64,000 nucleotides of DNA, taken from contig NZ_JACOPH010000006.1 in the NCBI RefSeq assembly GCF_014287635.1, positions 1 to 64,000 of the forward strand, in the 5' to 3' direction. Made by a program: the position numbers and the translations under genes. How positions within the stretch are numbered: position 1 is the stretch's first letter; every line of letters begins with the position of its first letter. Below, piece by piece: positions 9,486 to 17,252 of this stretch. The DNA is from Roseburia zhanii (GTDB taxonomy: Bacteria > Bacillota > Clostridia > Lachnospirales > Lachnospiraceae). The notes under the pieces were generated by a model. That model was not told where the DNA came from and ran no database searches. It was given only the letters and a program-made list of their open reading frames with translations.

Positions 9486-10670
9486 TTACCGGTTTTCTCT
9501 TTTTAACAGCTTCTTATAGGTGCTGTCTATTGCCAAAGCTCCAAGCGGTGCTGTCAGTACGATTGCGAGAACTGCAACTGCTAATACGACATCTCCACAG
9601 GCAAAACCCATTGCAAGCGGTATCCCGCCAATCGCTGCCTGTACGGTTGCTTTCGGTGTATATGCCAGCATCGTAAAGAGTTTTTCCTTCTTTTCAAATC
9701 CGGTATGAAACAGGCATACCAAAACACCTGCCATCCGAAACAGCAATGCGCCACAGATCACAAGGACAGCCTTGATACCTACTGTTCCGATATAATTGAT
9801 ATTGACGGCTGCACCGACTAATACAAATAGGAATACTTCTGCTGCCACCCAGAGTTTTCCATATTTTACAGACAACCGTTCTGCCACTTCCTTACGGTAG
9901 TTCTGCAATCCTACCCCGGTAAACATGATCGCGATCAATGCGGAAAAGGTAAGTGGTGTATAAAGTGCATCTTCAATGACTACCAGCAAAAATGAGGCAC
10001 TTAAGATCAACAGCACTTTCGTAGTGTCCCGTATATGGATTTTTTCAAAATAGACTGCAAAAAACCTGCCTGCAAGCAGTCCGACCGCTATTCCTGCAAA
10101 AATGGAAAACGGGATATTGATAAACCGCATCACAGATACCGTTTCTCCCTGCATCATGCCGGTAAATGTGGAAAAAAGCACGATCACATACACATCATCT
10201 ACCGATGCTCCGGCTAGGATTAACTGTGGAATTCCACTCTTAGTTCCATATCCTTCTTCCATTAACTTCACCATTCTCGGTACGACAACTGCCGGTGATA
10301 CGGCGGCTAATACAGAACCTAAAATGGCTGCCTCTAATAAAGATAGACCCAGCAGTTTTGGTGCGATCAACATCATACCTGCCAGTTCACAAGTTGCCGG
10401 CACAAAACACATCATGACCGCCGGTCTGCCGATCTTTTTTAAACCTGTCAGATCAAGTCCCAAACCTGCCCTTGTCAGGATGATAATGAGGGCGATCTTT
10501 CTAAGTTCTGCGGATATGCCAAGAACAGACGCATCGATCAGATTACTGACATATGGACCTAAGAGGATTCCGGTCAGCAACATGCCAAGCAGTGACGGCA
10601 ATTTTATTTTCCTGCACAGCCACCCCATAAACATTCCTACAACAAGTATCAGTGCAACACTAAGTAACAT
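9486..10670 (-). CDS. cation/proton antiporter under a fluoride riboswitch
   Basis: A 394-residue membrane protein with about 12 hydrophobic segments of the CPA (sodium/proton exchanger) superfamily. SVLAAVSPAVVVPRM and ILAGASVDDVYVIV carry the conserved ion-site region, here with an Asp pair in the second motif. It has no C-terminal regulatory domain. The fluoride riboswitch upstream (10781-10850) strongly suggests that this copy protects against fluoride rather than sodium, which agrees with the known association of crcB-motif RNAs with Na+/H+ antiporter genes. A tandem-hairpin element lies between the riboswitch and the start codon. Start supported by AGAGGAGGAAC. Confidence 0.85.
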   Translation of the reverse strand: MLLSVALILVVGMFMGWLCRKIKLPSLLGMLLTGILLGPYVSNLIDASVLGISAELRKIALIIILTRAGLGLDLTGLKKIGRPAVMMCFVPATCELAGMMLIAPKLLGLSLLEAAILGSVLAAVSPAVVVPRMVKLMEEGYGTKSGIPQLILAGASVDDVYVIVLFSTFTGMMQGETVSVMRFINIPFSIFAGIAVGLLAGRFFAVYFEKIHIRDTTKVLLILSASFLLVVIEDALYTPLTFSALIAIMFTGVGLQNYRKEVAERLSVKYGKLWVAAEVFLFVLVGAAVNINYIGTVGIKAVLVICGALLFRMAGVLVCLFHTGFEKKEKLFTMLAYTPKATVQAAIGGIPLAMGFACGDVVLAVAVLAIVLTAPLGALAIDSTYKKLLKRENR

Positions 10671-10696
10671 AAATTTGTTCCTCCTCTATTTTGGAT

Positions 10697-10746
10697 ATGG
10701 TATACGAACTGCTCTGTTGCTAGGCAACTCCCACAATTCTACACAT
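10697..10746 (-). repeat. tandem-hairpin leader element, copy B
   Basis: Sense to the antiporter gene, 26 nt before its ATG. It has GTTGC-CTA-GCAAC, then ACAGA-GCAG-TTCGT and GTATACCAT. Its 5' flank (TGTAGAATTGTGG) also matches copy A at 29335-29350. See copies at 29348, 33182 and 51757. Confidence 0.6.
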
Positions 10747-10752
10747 ATGCAT

Positions 10753-10797
10753 TAAAAAAGCTGATGGCATCTGCGTAAATTGCAGAAGTCATCAGCT
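10753..10797 (-). terminator. expression-platform terminator of the fluoride riboswitch
   Basis: Minus-strand stem AGCTGATG (10797-10790)/CATCAGCT (10766-10759) with an inner CTGC/GCAG pair, followed by six U residues. Its 5' arm is the conserved 3' part of the aptamer, so ligand binding and termination exclude each other. Confidence 0.85.
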
Positions 10798-10850
10798 GTT
10801 TCAGCGGTTTTCGTATTTCTACTCTGGGAGAACTTCATTCCCGAAAATCA
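10781..10850 (-). promoter_or_regulatory. fluoride riboswitch (crcB motif)
   Basis: Read on the minus strand it shows the fluoride aptamer pattern: a GGGAATGAAGTTCTCCC hairpin with conserved AUG and GUUC, then AAACCGCTG and CAGCTGATGACTTCTGC. Loop bases GAAGT pair with ACTTC in the 3' segment, as expected for the conserved pseudoknot. The 3' segment is reused in a terminator, so this is a transcription-ON switch for the antiporter. Confidence 0.88.
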
Positions 10851-10880
10851 TCTTAACATATTACTTCGTTTGTTTCAACG

Positions 10881-11075
10881 TTAAATTCCATCGTTCAATT
10901 TTGAAAACACTGCATCATTCTTCGCCTCGCTTTCTACAATCTGCTTTACCATTTCTACATATACTTTCTTGATGGGTTCGCGTTTCGGTATTGTAATCGG
11001 TCTACAGCCCTGCTTTCTAAAAGTGTAATGACTGCTGTTTATTGTATTACCCTTATGAACGTGTAGTTCTATTTC
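10881..11075 (-). pseudogene. 5'-truncated HicA-like toxin remnant
   Basis: An open frame of 64 codons without a usable start codon, ending at a TAA at 10881. Its translation includes SSHYTFRKQGCRPITIPK and then EPIKKVYVEMVKQIV. The Ser-His-Tyr-x-Phe segment followed by a pro-Thr-Ile-Pro strand and a terminal helix matches the C-terminal part of the HicA mRNA-interferase fold, including the catalytic His position. The N-terminal third is missing, interrupted by a TGA at 11076. No HicB-like antitoxin is visible. It abuts the sseB-like stop codon. Confidence 0.5.
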
Positions 11076-11081
11076 TCAATT

Positions 11082-11510
11082 TCAGCCCTTTGGCATGATA
11101 ATTTCGATCAGATGCTTATCTAACATGATCGTACGGTTCCATGGATTTAAAATAACTCCTTTGATCTCTGGTACCGAAAGTGCTGTCTGAAACAGCTTAT
11201 CTATATCTGTAAGAAATGTCGATTTGATCTGGTCAGCCCCTTTTAATTCTTCTTCAAAACTTGTAAAAGCTGACCACCAGACTGCTCCATCTGTCGTCTT
11301 GACCGTCTGCAGGTTCATCTGGGTTCCCTGCACAGACGGCTCCACTGCAACGATCAGCTGACCGCCTTCTTTCATACGCCGTCGAATGACTGTCAGTGTA
11401 TGGGCGAGCAGTTCTTCCGTTGCGTTGCTTTGGAGTGCAGCGATCGCATCTTCGATTTTTTCATTGCCTTTTAAGCCTTCGTCCTGATTTTCGTTCTTTG
11501 CTGGTGACAT
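11082..11510 (-). CDS. SseB N-terminal-domain protein
   Basis: A 142-residue soluble protein of the SseB N-terminal family: a charged disordered N-terminus (1-20) followed by one alpha/beta domain ending in GVILNPWNRTIMLDK, the most conserved family segment. The family occurs widely in Lachnospiraceae, and its biochemical role is not established; the link to enhanced serine sensitivity in E. coli is historical. Single gene with TGAGGAGATAAA as ribosome site. Downstream lies the HicA-like remnant. Confidence 0.75.
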   Translation of the reverse strand: MSPAKNENQDEGLKGNEKIEDAIAALQSNATEELLAHTLTVIRRRMKEGGQLIVAVEPSVQGTQMNLQTVKTTDGAVWWSAFTSFEEELKGADQIKSTFLTDIDKLFQTALSVPEIKGVILNPWNRTIMLDKHLIEIIMPKG

Positions 11511-11734
11511 GTTTTTATCTCCTCATGTACGAATTTTCCTCTATTTTAACAGACTATTCTCTGATTGTACAAGGATTTCCTTTATTTCCAGCCTCCTCCT
11601 ATTGTTTAAATATTACACATTTGTTACAATCACTTTGTCGTTAGGAAATATGTTTGTAACATATCACAAACCGCTTTGTAAATACCGGTTAAAAGCACTT
11701 CCTTACGGCAAATAAAAATAAGGAGGTCGTTACT

Positions 11735-11806
11735 ATGTGTTTTACAACTAATAATTGCGCTGAATTATTTCATCTTATCTGCAAGTATTTAAAATTCGGT
11801 TGTTAA
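11735..11806 (+). CDS. 23-residue four-cysteine peptide (unannotated small gene)
   Basis: ATG at 11735 to TAA at 11804-11806 encodes MCFTTNNCAELFHLICKYLK followed by FGC. Cysteines are at 2, 8, 16 and 23 (spacing 5, 7, 6). The start is preceded by a very strong site, ATAAGGAGGTCG (7-nt spacing), and the stop is followed 23 nt later by an intrinsic terminator, so the peptide fills its own short transcript. A possible promoter is TTGTCG (11636) with TAACAT 16 nt on. I do not recognise the peptide: it could be a metal-binding or secreted-modified peptide, a leader peptide, or a small membrane-associated helix (residues 9-20 are amphipathic). Confidence 0.6.
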   Translation: MCFTTNNCAELFHLICKYLKFGC

Positions 11807-11828
11807 TCATTCCAAAATAAAGTTACTT

Positions 11829-11861
11829 AAAAAATGCGACAGCTTCGGCTGCCGCATTTTT
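11829..11861 (+). terminator. terminator after the small Cys-rich ORF
   Basis: AAAATGCG/CGCATTTT and CAGC/GCTG arms with a stable TTCG tetraloop and one internal mismatch, followed by TTTTT. Confidence 0.85.
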
Positions 11862-12034
11862 ATTGTTATCCTACAGACAGACCATGATCAATTTACCTGC
11901 GTATATAAGCATCATCGGCTTTTATTCTTAGTAAAGTCCTGTTTTTTCATTGCATAATTTTTTTTAAGTAGTATACTGCATAATTGAAATACGAATTTAC
12001 TGAATATTGATTTACTATACGAGGAGGCTTACTT

Positions 12035-12721
12035 ATGCGTCACACATCTAAAAAACAGATGTCCGAATCTTTTCTGACGGCTGCTTTTTTATCGATATCC
12101 GGCGGACTGCAGGATGCTTATACCTACATATTCCGTGGTAAGGTATTTGCCAATGCACAGACCGGTAATATTGTTCTTTTAAGTCAGAGCATTACGGAAA
12201 GGGACTATGCGAAATCCATTCACTACATGATTCCGCTGTTATCATTTGCATTTGGTATCATCATTGCAGAACTGATCCGCTTAAAATACCAGAAGATCAG
12301 ACACTTTCACTGGCGGCAGCGTGTCCTTTTGATCGAGATACTACTCTTATGCTTTGTTGGTTTTCTTCCGGTTAAGTATAATGTCCTTGCAAATGCAATG
12401 GTTTCTTTTTCCTGTGCAATGCAGGTGCAGACATTCCGGAAAGTAAACGGTTACGCTTTTGCAAGTACCATGTGTATCGGAAATATCCGAAGTGCCATGG
12501 AGTCCTTATGTGCCTATGGAAAAACGCATGAGTCACAGACTTTTTTAAAATCACTTTGCTACTTGGGCATCATTCTTATGTTTGCCGTTGGTGCGGGACT
12601 TGGCGGACACCTTATTACCCTGTTTGGAATGTATACGATCTGGTTTTCATGCCTGTTTCTTTTTATCAGTTTTATGTGTATGTTTATCAAAGAAGAAGTG
12701 GAACATGAAAGCATGGGTTGA
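12035..12721 (+). CDS. DUF1275 (YoaK-type) membrane protein
   Basis: A 228-residue integral membrane protein with about six transmembrane segments. The family signature is visible in the first 50 residues (GGLQDAYTYIFRGKVFANAQTGN), including the conserved Asp and the AQTGN motif. YoaK/DUF1275 proteins are conserved small transporters or channels of unknown substrate. ACGAGGAGGC lies 7 nt before the ATG. It is 75 nt upstream of the mgtE leader peptide on the same strand with no obvious terminator between them, so read-through into the mgtE leader is possible. Confidence 0.8.
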   Translation: MRHTSKKQMSESFLTAAFLSISGGLQDAYTYIFRGKVFANAQTGNIVLLSQSITERDYAKSIHYMIPLLSFAFGIIIAELIRLKYQKIRHFHWRQRVLLIEILLLCFVGFLPVKYNVLANAMVSFSCAMQVQTFRKVNGYAFASTMCIGNIRSAMESLCAYGKTHESQTFLKSLCYLGIILMFAVGAGLGGHLITLFGMYTIWFSCLFLFISFMCMFIKEEVEHESMG

Positions 12722-12795
12722 TTTCCCAACATTTTTCTGCTAAAATCAATGCGGAATAAAAAATCTGAAACAAATCATAACGGAGGTGAATTTTC

Positions 12796-12891
12796 ATGGA
12801 TAGTTGCGGGAGTATAGGACAAAGTAATCTATATCCGATATGCGATGTACAAGTCTGCAATCTGCGAATGTGGCTGTCTATGAAGATCTGA
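12796..12891 (+). CDS. putative leader peptide of mgtE
   Basis: A 31-codon ORF (begins MDSCGSIGQSNLYPICDVQV, ends WLSMKI) with a strong ribosome site, CGGAGGTGA, 6 nt before its ATG. It ends 33 nt before an intrinsic terminator that precedes mgtE. Codons 15-18 (12838-12849) overlap a 10-nt segment exactly complementary to the 5' arm of that terminator. The composition shows three Cys and one Pro but no run of a single amino acid as in biosynthetic leaders. It is inferred to be translated for control, not for a functional product. Confidence 0.6.
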   Translation: MDSCGSIGQSNLYPICDVQVCNLRMWLSMKI

Positions 12892-12957
12892 TACTCACAT
12901 TCTATCTTTGTTGTGCACCTTTTTATACATCGCATGAAACACCGCGATGTATTTTTT
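12840..12957 (+). promoter_or_regulatory. mgtE attenuator with mutually exclusive hairpins
   Basis: Terminator: ATACATCGC (12925-12933) with GCGATGTAT (12944-12952), then TTTTTT. Antiterminator: ATGCGATGTA (12840-12849, inside the leader ORF) pairs perfectly over 10 nt with TACATCGCAT (12926-12935), consuming the terminator's left arm. A ribosome covering 12840-12849 would permit termination; one stalled upstream would favour antitermination. No M-box aptamer was recognised. Confidence 0.65.
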
Positions 12958-13018
12958 ATGCCCATTTTTCCATGTACCCCTGGAATTCTTCTAAATAAAG
13001 TATTGCAGGAGTACATCT

Positions 13019-14431
13019 ATGTCAAAAAAGGAGGTCACAATGAGAAACGTATTTATTTCCAAAAAAGATTATGTAAAAGAACTTTTAAAGATCATCCGTT
13101 CCACCAAAAATGCACAAAAGCTGCAGGATCTGTTATCTGATTACCATGAAAAAGATATTGCAGAAGCGATCACGCATCTGACAAAACCGGAACGGAATAC
13201 ATTGTATCATATGTTAGATCCGCATATGATCGCAGAAATTTTTTCCTATATAGATGATGTAGAACCTTATTTAGAGGAACTGCCATTAGCACAGGCTGCA
13301 AAAGTCATTTCCTATATGGATGCAGACGATGCCCTCGATATCCTAGATGAACTCTCGGAAAGCAAGAAGAATGAATTAGTAAACCACTTAGATATCGATG
13401 CAAAAAAAGATGTCCAGAAACTGCTCTCCTATGAAGAAGATGAGATCGGAAGCTGTATGACAAATAACTTCATCTGCATCCCTAACCACCTGTCCGTCCG
13501 GGAGGCAATGAGTGAACTGATCCGGCAGGCTGGCAGGCATGATAACATTTCCACGATCTATGTTGTAGATGATGATGAAAAATTTGCAGGTGCGATCGAT
13601 TTAAAAGACCTGATCATCGCAAGGGAAAATGATTCCTTAGAAGATATCATCAGCAGTTCTTATCCATATGTTTTTGAACACGATAAGATCAGTGACTGCA
13701 TGGAAAAAATTGCTGATTATGAAGAAGATTCCATTCCGGTATTAACCCCTGACGGAAAATTATCCGGTATCCTGACTTCAACCGATATCGTAGAACTTGT
13801 TGAAGATGCCATGGGTGATGATTATGCAAAATTAGCTGGTTTAACTTCTGAAGAAGATTTAAAAGAACCAACGCTTGTCAGCATGAAAAAAAGACTTCCA
13901 TGGCTGATTGTTTTACTGTTTTTAGGGATTGCTGTATCTTCTGTTGTCGGTATGTTTGAATCCGTCGTAGCTGTACTGCCGATCGTGATCTGTTTCCAGT
14001 CACTTGTCCTTGATATGGCTGGCAACGTCGGCACACAGTCTTTAGCTGTTACGATCCGTGTACTGATGGACGAAGATCTGACTGCGAAAAAGAAAGTCAT
14101 GCTGCTCTTTAAAGAAATGAAGATCGGATTTTTAAATGGTGCGAGTCTTGGCATTATGGCACTTGTGATCCTTGGTATCTACATCCATCTATGCAAAAAC
14201 TATGTCTGGACATCAGCTTTTCTGATTTCCGGATGCGTTGGAATATCCTTAGTCGTTGCCATGGTGATCTCAAGTCTTGTCGGCACGATCATTCCTATAT
14301 TATTTCACAAGATCCATATCGATCCTGCTGTAGCAAGCGGTCCGCTGATCACAACGATCAACGATCTTGTTGCTGTAATTACCTATTATGGACTCTCTTT
14401 AATCTTTTTAATTGAAATTTTTCATATCTAG
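13019..14431 (+). CDS. mgtE: MgtE magnesium transporter
   Basis: A 470-residue Mg2+ channel/transporter. The N-terminal MgtE_N superhelical domain (about 30-130) is followed by two CBS domains (about 140-270) that sense cytoplasmic Mg2+, a plug helix, and five C-terminal transmembrane helices with the pore motif DMAGNVGTQS around residue 331. Two starts are possible: ATG 13019 with AGGAG 7 nt before it, or ATG 13040 with AAGGAGGT directly before; both are in frame. Expression is probably controlled by the leader-peptide attenuator just upstream. Confidence 0.93.
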   Translation: MSKKEVTMRNVFISKKDYVKELLKIIRSTKNAQKLQDLLSDYHEKDIAEAITHLTKPERNTLYHMLDPHMIAEIFSYIDDVEPYLEELPLAQAAKVISYMDADDALDILDELSESKKNELVNHLDIDAKKDVQKLLSYEEDEIGSCMTNNFICIPNHLSVREAMSELIRQAGRHDNISTIYVVDDDEKFAGAIDLKDLIIARENDSLEDIISSSYPYVFEHDKISDCMEKIADYEEDSIPVLTPDGKLSGILTSTDIVELVEDAMGDDYAKLAGLTSEEDLKEPTLVSMKKRLPWLIVLLFLGIAVSSVVGMFESVVAVLPIVICFQSLVLDMAGNVGTQSLAVTIRVLMDEDLTAKKKVMLLFKEMKIGFLNGASLGIMALVILGIYIHLCKNYVWTSAFLISGCVGISLVVAMVISSLVGTIIPILFHKIHIDPAVASGPLITTINDLVAVITYYGLSLIFLIEIFHI

Positions 14432-14469
14432 TGAGATTTTTCTGTCCCTTTCTCTGTCTAATGTATGTA

Positions 14470-14501
14470 AGGTGGAAATGATAAACAATTTATTTCCACC
14501 T
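14470..14501. repeat. perfect 10-bp hairpin between mgtE and the sigma-factor gene
   Basis: AGGTGGAAAT and ATTTCCACCT flank a 12-nt loop. There is no U-run, so it is a weak terminator or a regulatory hairpin; it lies 35 nt before the sigma-factor ATG. Confidence 0.5.
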
Positions 14502-14535
14502 GCATATCTCAAGCGCATGGGAGAATACAAAACCA

Positions 14536-15069
14536 ATGAAAACCAAAAAAGAACAATTGGAACTTATCAAAAAGGCAAAAGGGCACGATCCGGATGCATT
14601 TACCACATTGATGCAAAGTTACATGAAAGATATGTACCGGACTGCTGTCGCAATCGTTATGAATGATGCCGATGCTGCGGATGCGATCGGAGATACGATC
14701 CTTGCATGTTGGGAAAAATTAGAAACGTTAAAAAACAATGCTTATTTTAAAACATGGATGATACGGATCCTGATCAACAACTGCTATGACATCCGAAAGC
14801 AGAAAGAGCGGCTGACTTCTATGGACGATTATGAAGAAATGGCTGTAACAGATGAAAGCAATTTAGAATTTAAGGAGCTGTTATCCATCTTAGACGAACG
14901 CTACCGGATTCCGATGCTTTTATATTATGGACAGGGATATAAGATCAAAGAAATCGCTGAACTATTACATATCCCCATAAGTACTGTGCAGACAAGATTA
15001 GACAGAGGACGGAGTAAGCTGAAAGCTTATTATCAGGCAGAAAGGAATGATCACCATGAAAAAAGATAA
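14536..15069 (+). CDS. ECF-type RNA polymerase sigma factor
   Basis: A 177-residue sigma-70 family protein with regions 2 and 4 only. Region 2 includes DADAADAIGDTILACWEKL around residues 45-65 and KTWMIRILINNCYDI; region 4 shows the helix-turn-helix IKEIAELLHIPISTVQTRLDRGRSKL around 138-163. It lacks regions 1 and 3, as ECF sigmas do. It overlaps the next gene by 14 nt, and that membrane protein is the likely partner or anti-sigma. The ribosome site is weak (GGGAGA with an 11-nt gap). Confidence 0.88.
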   Translation: MKTKKEQLELIKKAKGHDPDAFTTLMQSYMKDMYRTAVAIVMNDADAADAIGDTILACWEKLETLKNNAYFKTWMIRILINNCYDIRKQKERLTSMDDYEEMAVTDESNLEFKELLSILDERYRIPMLLYYGQGYKIKEIAELLHIPISTVQTRLDRGRSKLKAYYQAERNDHHEKR

Positions 15070-16210
15070 CAATTTATGGAATGCAGATGTAGAACTTCCT
15101 GAGATCGTACTAGAAAAAGCAAATGATGCCTTTGCGAAGATCCAGAGGGAGGAAACATCTACTATGACAAATATCAACTCATACAAAAAAACAAACAGAT
15201 CAAGAACTTTAAGAAAGTTTACCGCTGTTGCTGCATGTGCAGGACTGTTAGTGGTCGGAAGTGTTGCTTCTGCTGCTGCCATCCGTCATATCTGGGGCAG
15301 AGGTATGCAGGGAACTTTACAGTCTACAGACGAACAGCAGCAGAAATTAACAGATCAGGGAATCGCACAAGTCATACCGGAACAGACCGACTATTCTGAT
15401 CTTGCAGTTACCTCAAATGGTGTGACCGTAGCACCGGACACAGTAATTACAGATGATAAATTTATATATATGTCATTTTGCATATCCGGTTATGATACAG
15501 AAGGCAAAGATCCTTCCTTTGAATTCATAAATGTATCTGTAAAAGATCCTTCATCTAATGCATCTATGGATCTTAGCAGTAATTCATGCTTCTATGATGG
15601 CATTGTCAGTGATGAAAACGGTAATCTTGAATATGATGACGGATCTGCTCTGGAGTCTGATGAAAATGACACATTAATCAGCCACTATACAGATGAAAAT
15701 GGTAATCTTGAATATGTGATCACTGCCTTTGTTCAGGATCAAAATGATTCCATCTTAGGAAAAACAGCACAGGTAGACTTTACAAATCTTGGAACCAGTG
15801 AAAAAGCAGATTATACAAATGTAATCGATGGAAACTGGAACTTCACCATTCCATTATCTTCTGTAAGTTCTGATAAGACGATCACAGTAGATAAAGCCGT
15901 GGAGGGAACTCCTTTTACCGTAAAAGATATCAAGATCTCTCCTGTTTCTATGGAATTGAACTATGCTGTAAGCGAAGAAATTCACTCCTATACAAATACG
16001 ACTTTACCAGGGTTTATGGGTGTTGTATTAAAAGACGGTACACGTTATCCTTATCTTGCAGACTGTGGTATTGATGGCTATACAGATGATACACTGACAA
16101 ATGCTTATGAGTTACGTTCCTTTGACCGTGTCATTGATGTTGATGATGTAGCCGCACTCTTGATTATGCCGGCTGACCGCGATGAGATTTTAGAGATTGC
16201 TCTGCCATAA
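15056..16210 (+). CDS. DUF4179 membrane-anchored anti-sigma-like protein
   Basis: A 384-residue protein with a cytoplasmic N-terminus (about 45 residues), one transmembrane segment (AAACAGLLVVGSVASAAAI) and a long extracytoplasmic domain rich in beta strand. DUF4179 proteins commonly follow ECF sigma genes in clostridia and are thought to act as anti-sigma or sensing partners. I place the start at 15056 rather than 15047, because AAAGGA abuts the earlier ATG and is 9 nt from the later one. The extracellular part contains a near-repeat, DENGNLEY, twice (about residues 186 and 212). Confidence 0.75.
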   Translation: MKKDNNLWNADVELPEIVLEKANDAFAKIQREETSTMTNINSYKKTNRSRTLRKFTAVAACAGLLVVGSVASAAAIRHIWGRGMQGTLQSTDEQQQKLTDQGIAQVIPEQTDYSDLAVTSNGVTVAPDTVITDDKFIYMSFCISGYDTEGKDPSFEFINVSVKDPSSNASMDLSSNSCFYDGIVSDENGNLEYDDGSALESDENDTLISHYTDENGNLEYVITAFVQDQNDSILGKTAQVDFTNLGTSEKADYTNVIDGNWNFTIPLSSVSSDKTITVDKAVEGTPFTVKDIKISPVSMELNYAVSEEIHSYTNTTLPGFMGVVLKDGTRYPYLADCGIDGYTDDTLTNAYELRSFDRVIDVDDVAALLIMPADRDEILEIALP

Positions 16211-16257
16211 TCTTTCTATACAAGTACACTAAACATTTTTATATTTCAGACACATAT

Positions 16258-16302
16258 GATCAGGCTGTCGTGTGAAATCATCATTCACATGACAGCCTGA
16301 TC
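16258..16302. terminator. long hairpin between convergent genes
   Basis: GATCAGGCTGTCGTGTGAA and TTCACATGACAGCCTGATC form a 19-bp stem with one mismatch. There is no long U-run on either side, but the location between convergent genes suggests bidirectional termination. Confidence 0.6.
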
Positions 16303-16336
16303 TGTCTGTTCTATACCTTACTCTCTATTGCATCTC

Positions 16337-17239
16337 TTATTTCATAATACCCGCTGTCACATCCTTCGGTATCGTAAACTCCACTGTTCCCATCGACATA
16401 GGTCCTACATCACCTTCATTAAAGCAGATCACGATCTCCCCATCTTCATTTAAGTAGAACGATGTATCATCTGTGATCGTCTTGAAATTCCATTCTTCCA
16501 CCTGTGGATCATCTAACCAGTATTTGACACTCTCATCTGCCTGCATCTGTTCTCTCATCTGCTGTTTGATATTTTCACTGATCACGCCCTTATAATCACT
16601 GTTTTCCACAAACAGATCCTTTAGCTGCAATCTTTCCCCTGTATTCAGGTCGATCGTGTAAAAATAATCCCATTCGGCACCGCTGCCTGCTCCCTGATAG
16701 CAGATCAGCTTTAAGGTAAAATAATCCTCTGTTGTACAAATGACATCTGTTTTTACGACCATCTCCTGAAAACCTTCTTCATTCTGCCGGTTCTCTTTAA
16801 ACTCGTTTACCAGTTTATCCGTAATATCTGCGATTTCCTGATTGATCTCATCGGTCGTCTTTTTTAATGTTTCACTCTTTTGTGTATCTTCCTGCAATGC
16901 TTCTTCGCTAGATACCGTCAGTTTATCGATCTTAACGTCTGCATGATTGCGTTCGTCCTCATACTGATACTCCCGGAAAGTTACTAACTCTACAAGTTTT
17001 CCAAGTCCCGGTATCGATGTCATGGCATATGCAATATCTGCAGACGTATTCGGCAGTATCACAAATGTTAAAACTGCTGCGGCTGCTACAAATTCTGCAA
17101 TCCTTCTCTTTCCTTTTTTTGCGTCTTTCTTCGCTTCTTCCATTCTCTGTTTCATTTTCGTTACCTCCTTTTCATTCATAACCGGCTGGTTATATTCCTC
17201 TTGAACCTTTTTTAAATTATTCATATCCTTTCCTTTCAT
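16337..17239 (-). CDS. rsiV: RsiV-like anti-sigma factor (DUF3298)
   Basis: A 300-residue type II membrane protein: cytoplasmic sigma-binding part (1-50), one transmembrane helix (about 46-68), a linker, and an extracellular DUF4163/DUF3298 module (about 150-298) typical of RsiV. In Bacillus and Clostridioides RsiV binds lysozyme directly and is then cleaved to release SigV. The gene follows the sigma gene by 13 nt on the same strand. The start could also be the ATG at 17224, which has AAAGGAAAGGA immediately upstream. Lysozyme sensing is inferred from the family, not shown here. Confidence 0.82.
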   Translation of the reverse strand: MKGKDMNNLKKVQEEYNQPVMNEKEVTKMKQRMEEAKKDAKKGKRRIAEFVAAAAVLTFVILPNTSADIAYAMTSIPGLGKLVELVTFREYQYEDERNHADVKIDKLTVSSEEALQEDTQKSETLKKTTDEINQEIADITDKLVNEFKENRQNEEGFQEMVVKTDVICTTEDYFTLKLICYQGAGSGAEWDYFYTIDLNTGERLQLKDLFVENSDYKGVISENIKQQMREQMQADESVKYWLDDPQVEEWNFKTITDDTSFYLNEDGEIVICFNEGDVGPMSMGTVEFTIPKDVTAGIMK

Positions 17240-17252
17240 ACAGACACCTCTT

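Noticed and set aside
12722..13018. M-box (ykoK) magnesium riboswitch
   Set aside because: The leader is too short and lacks the conserved M-box segments; the leader-ORF attenuator explains the terminator better.
16258..16302. CRISPR-like or attenuator reading of the 19-bp palindrome
   Set aside because: Single copy between convergent genes; no spacer periodicity and no leader ORF, so a terminator is the simpler explanation.
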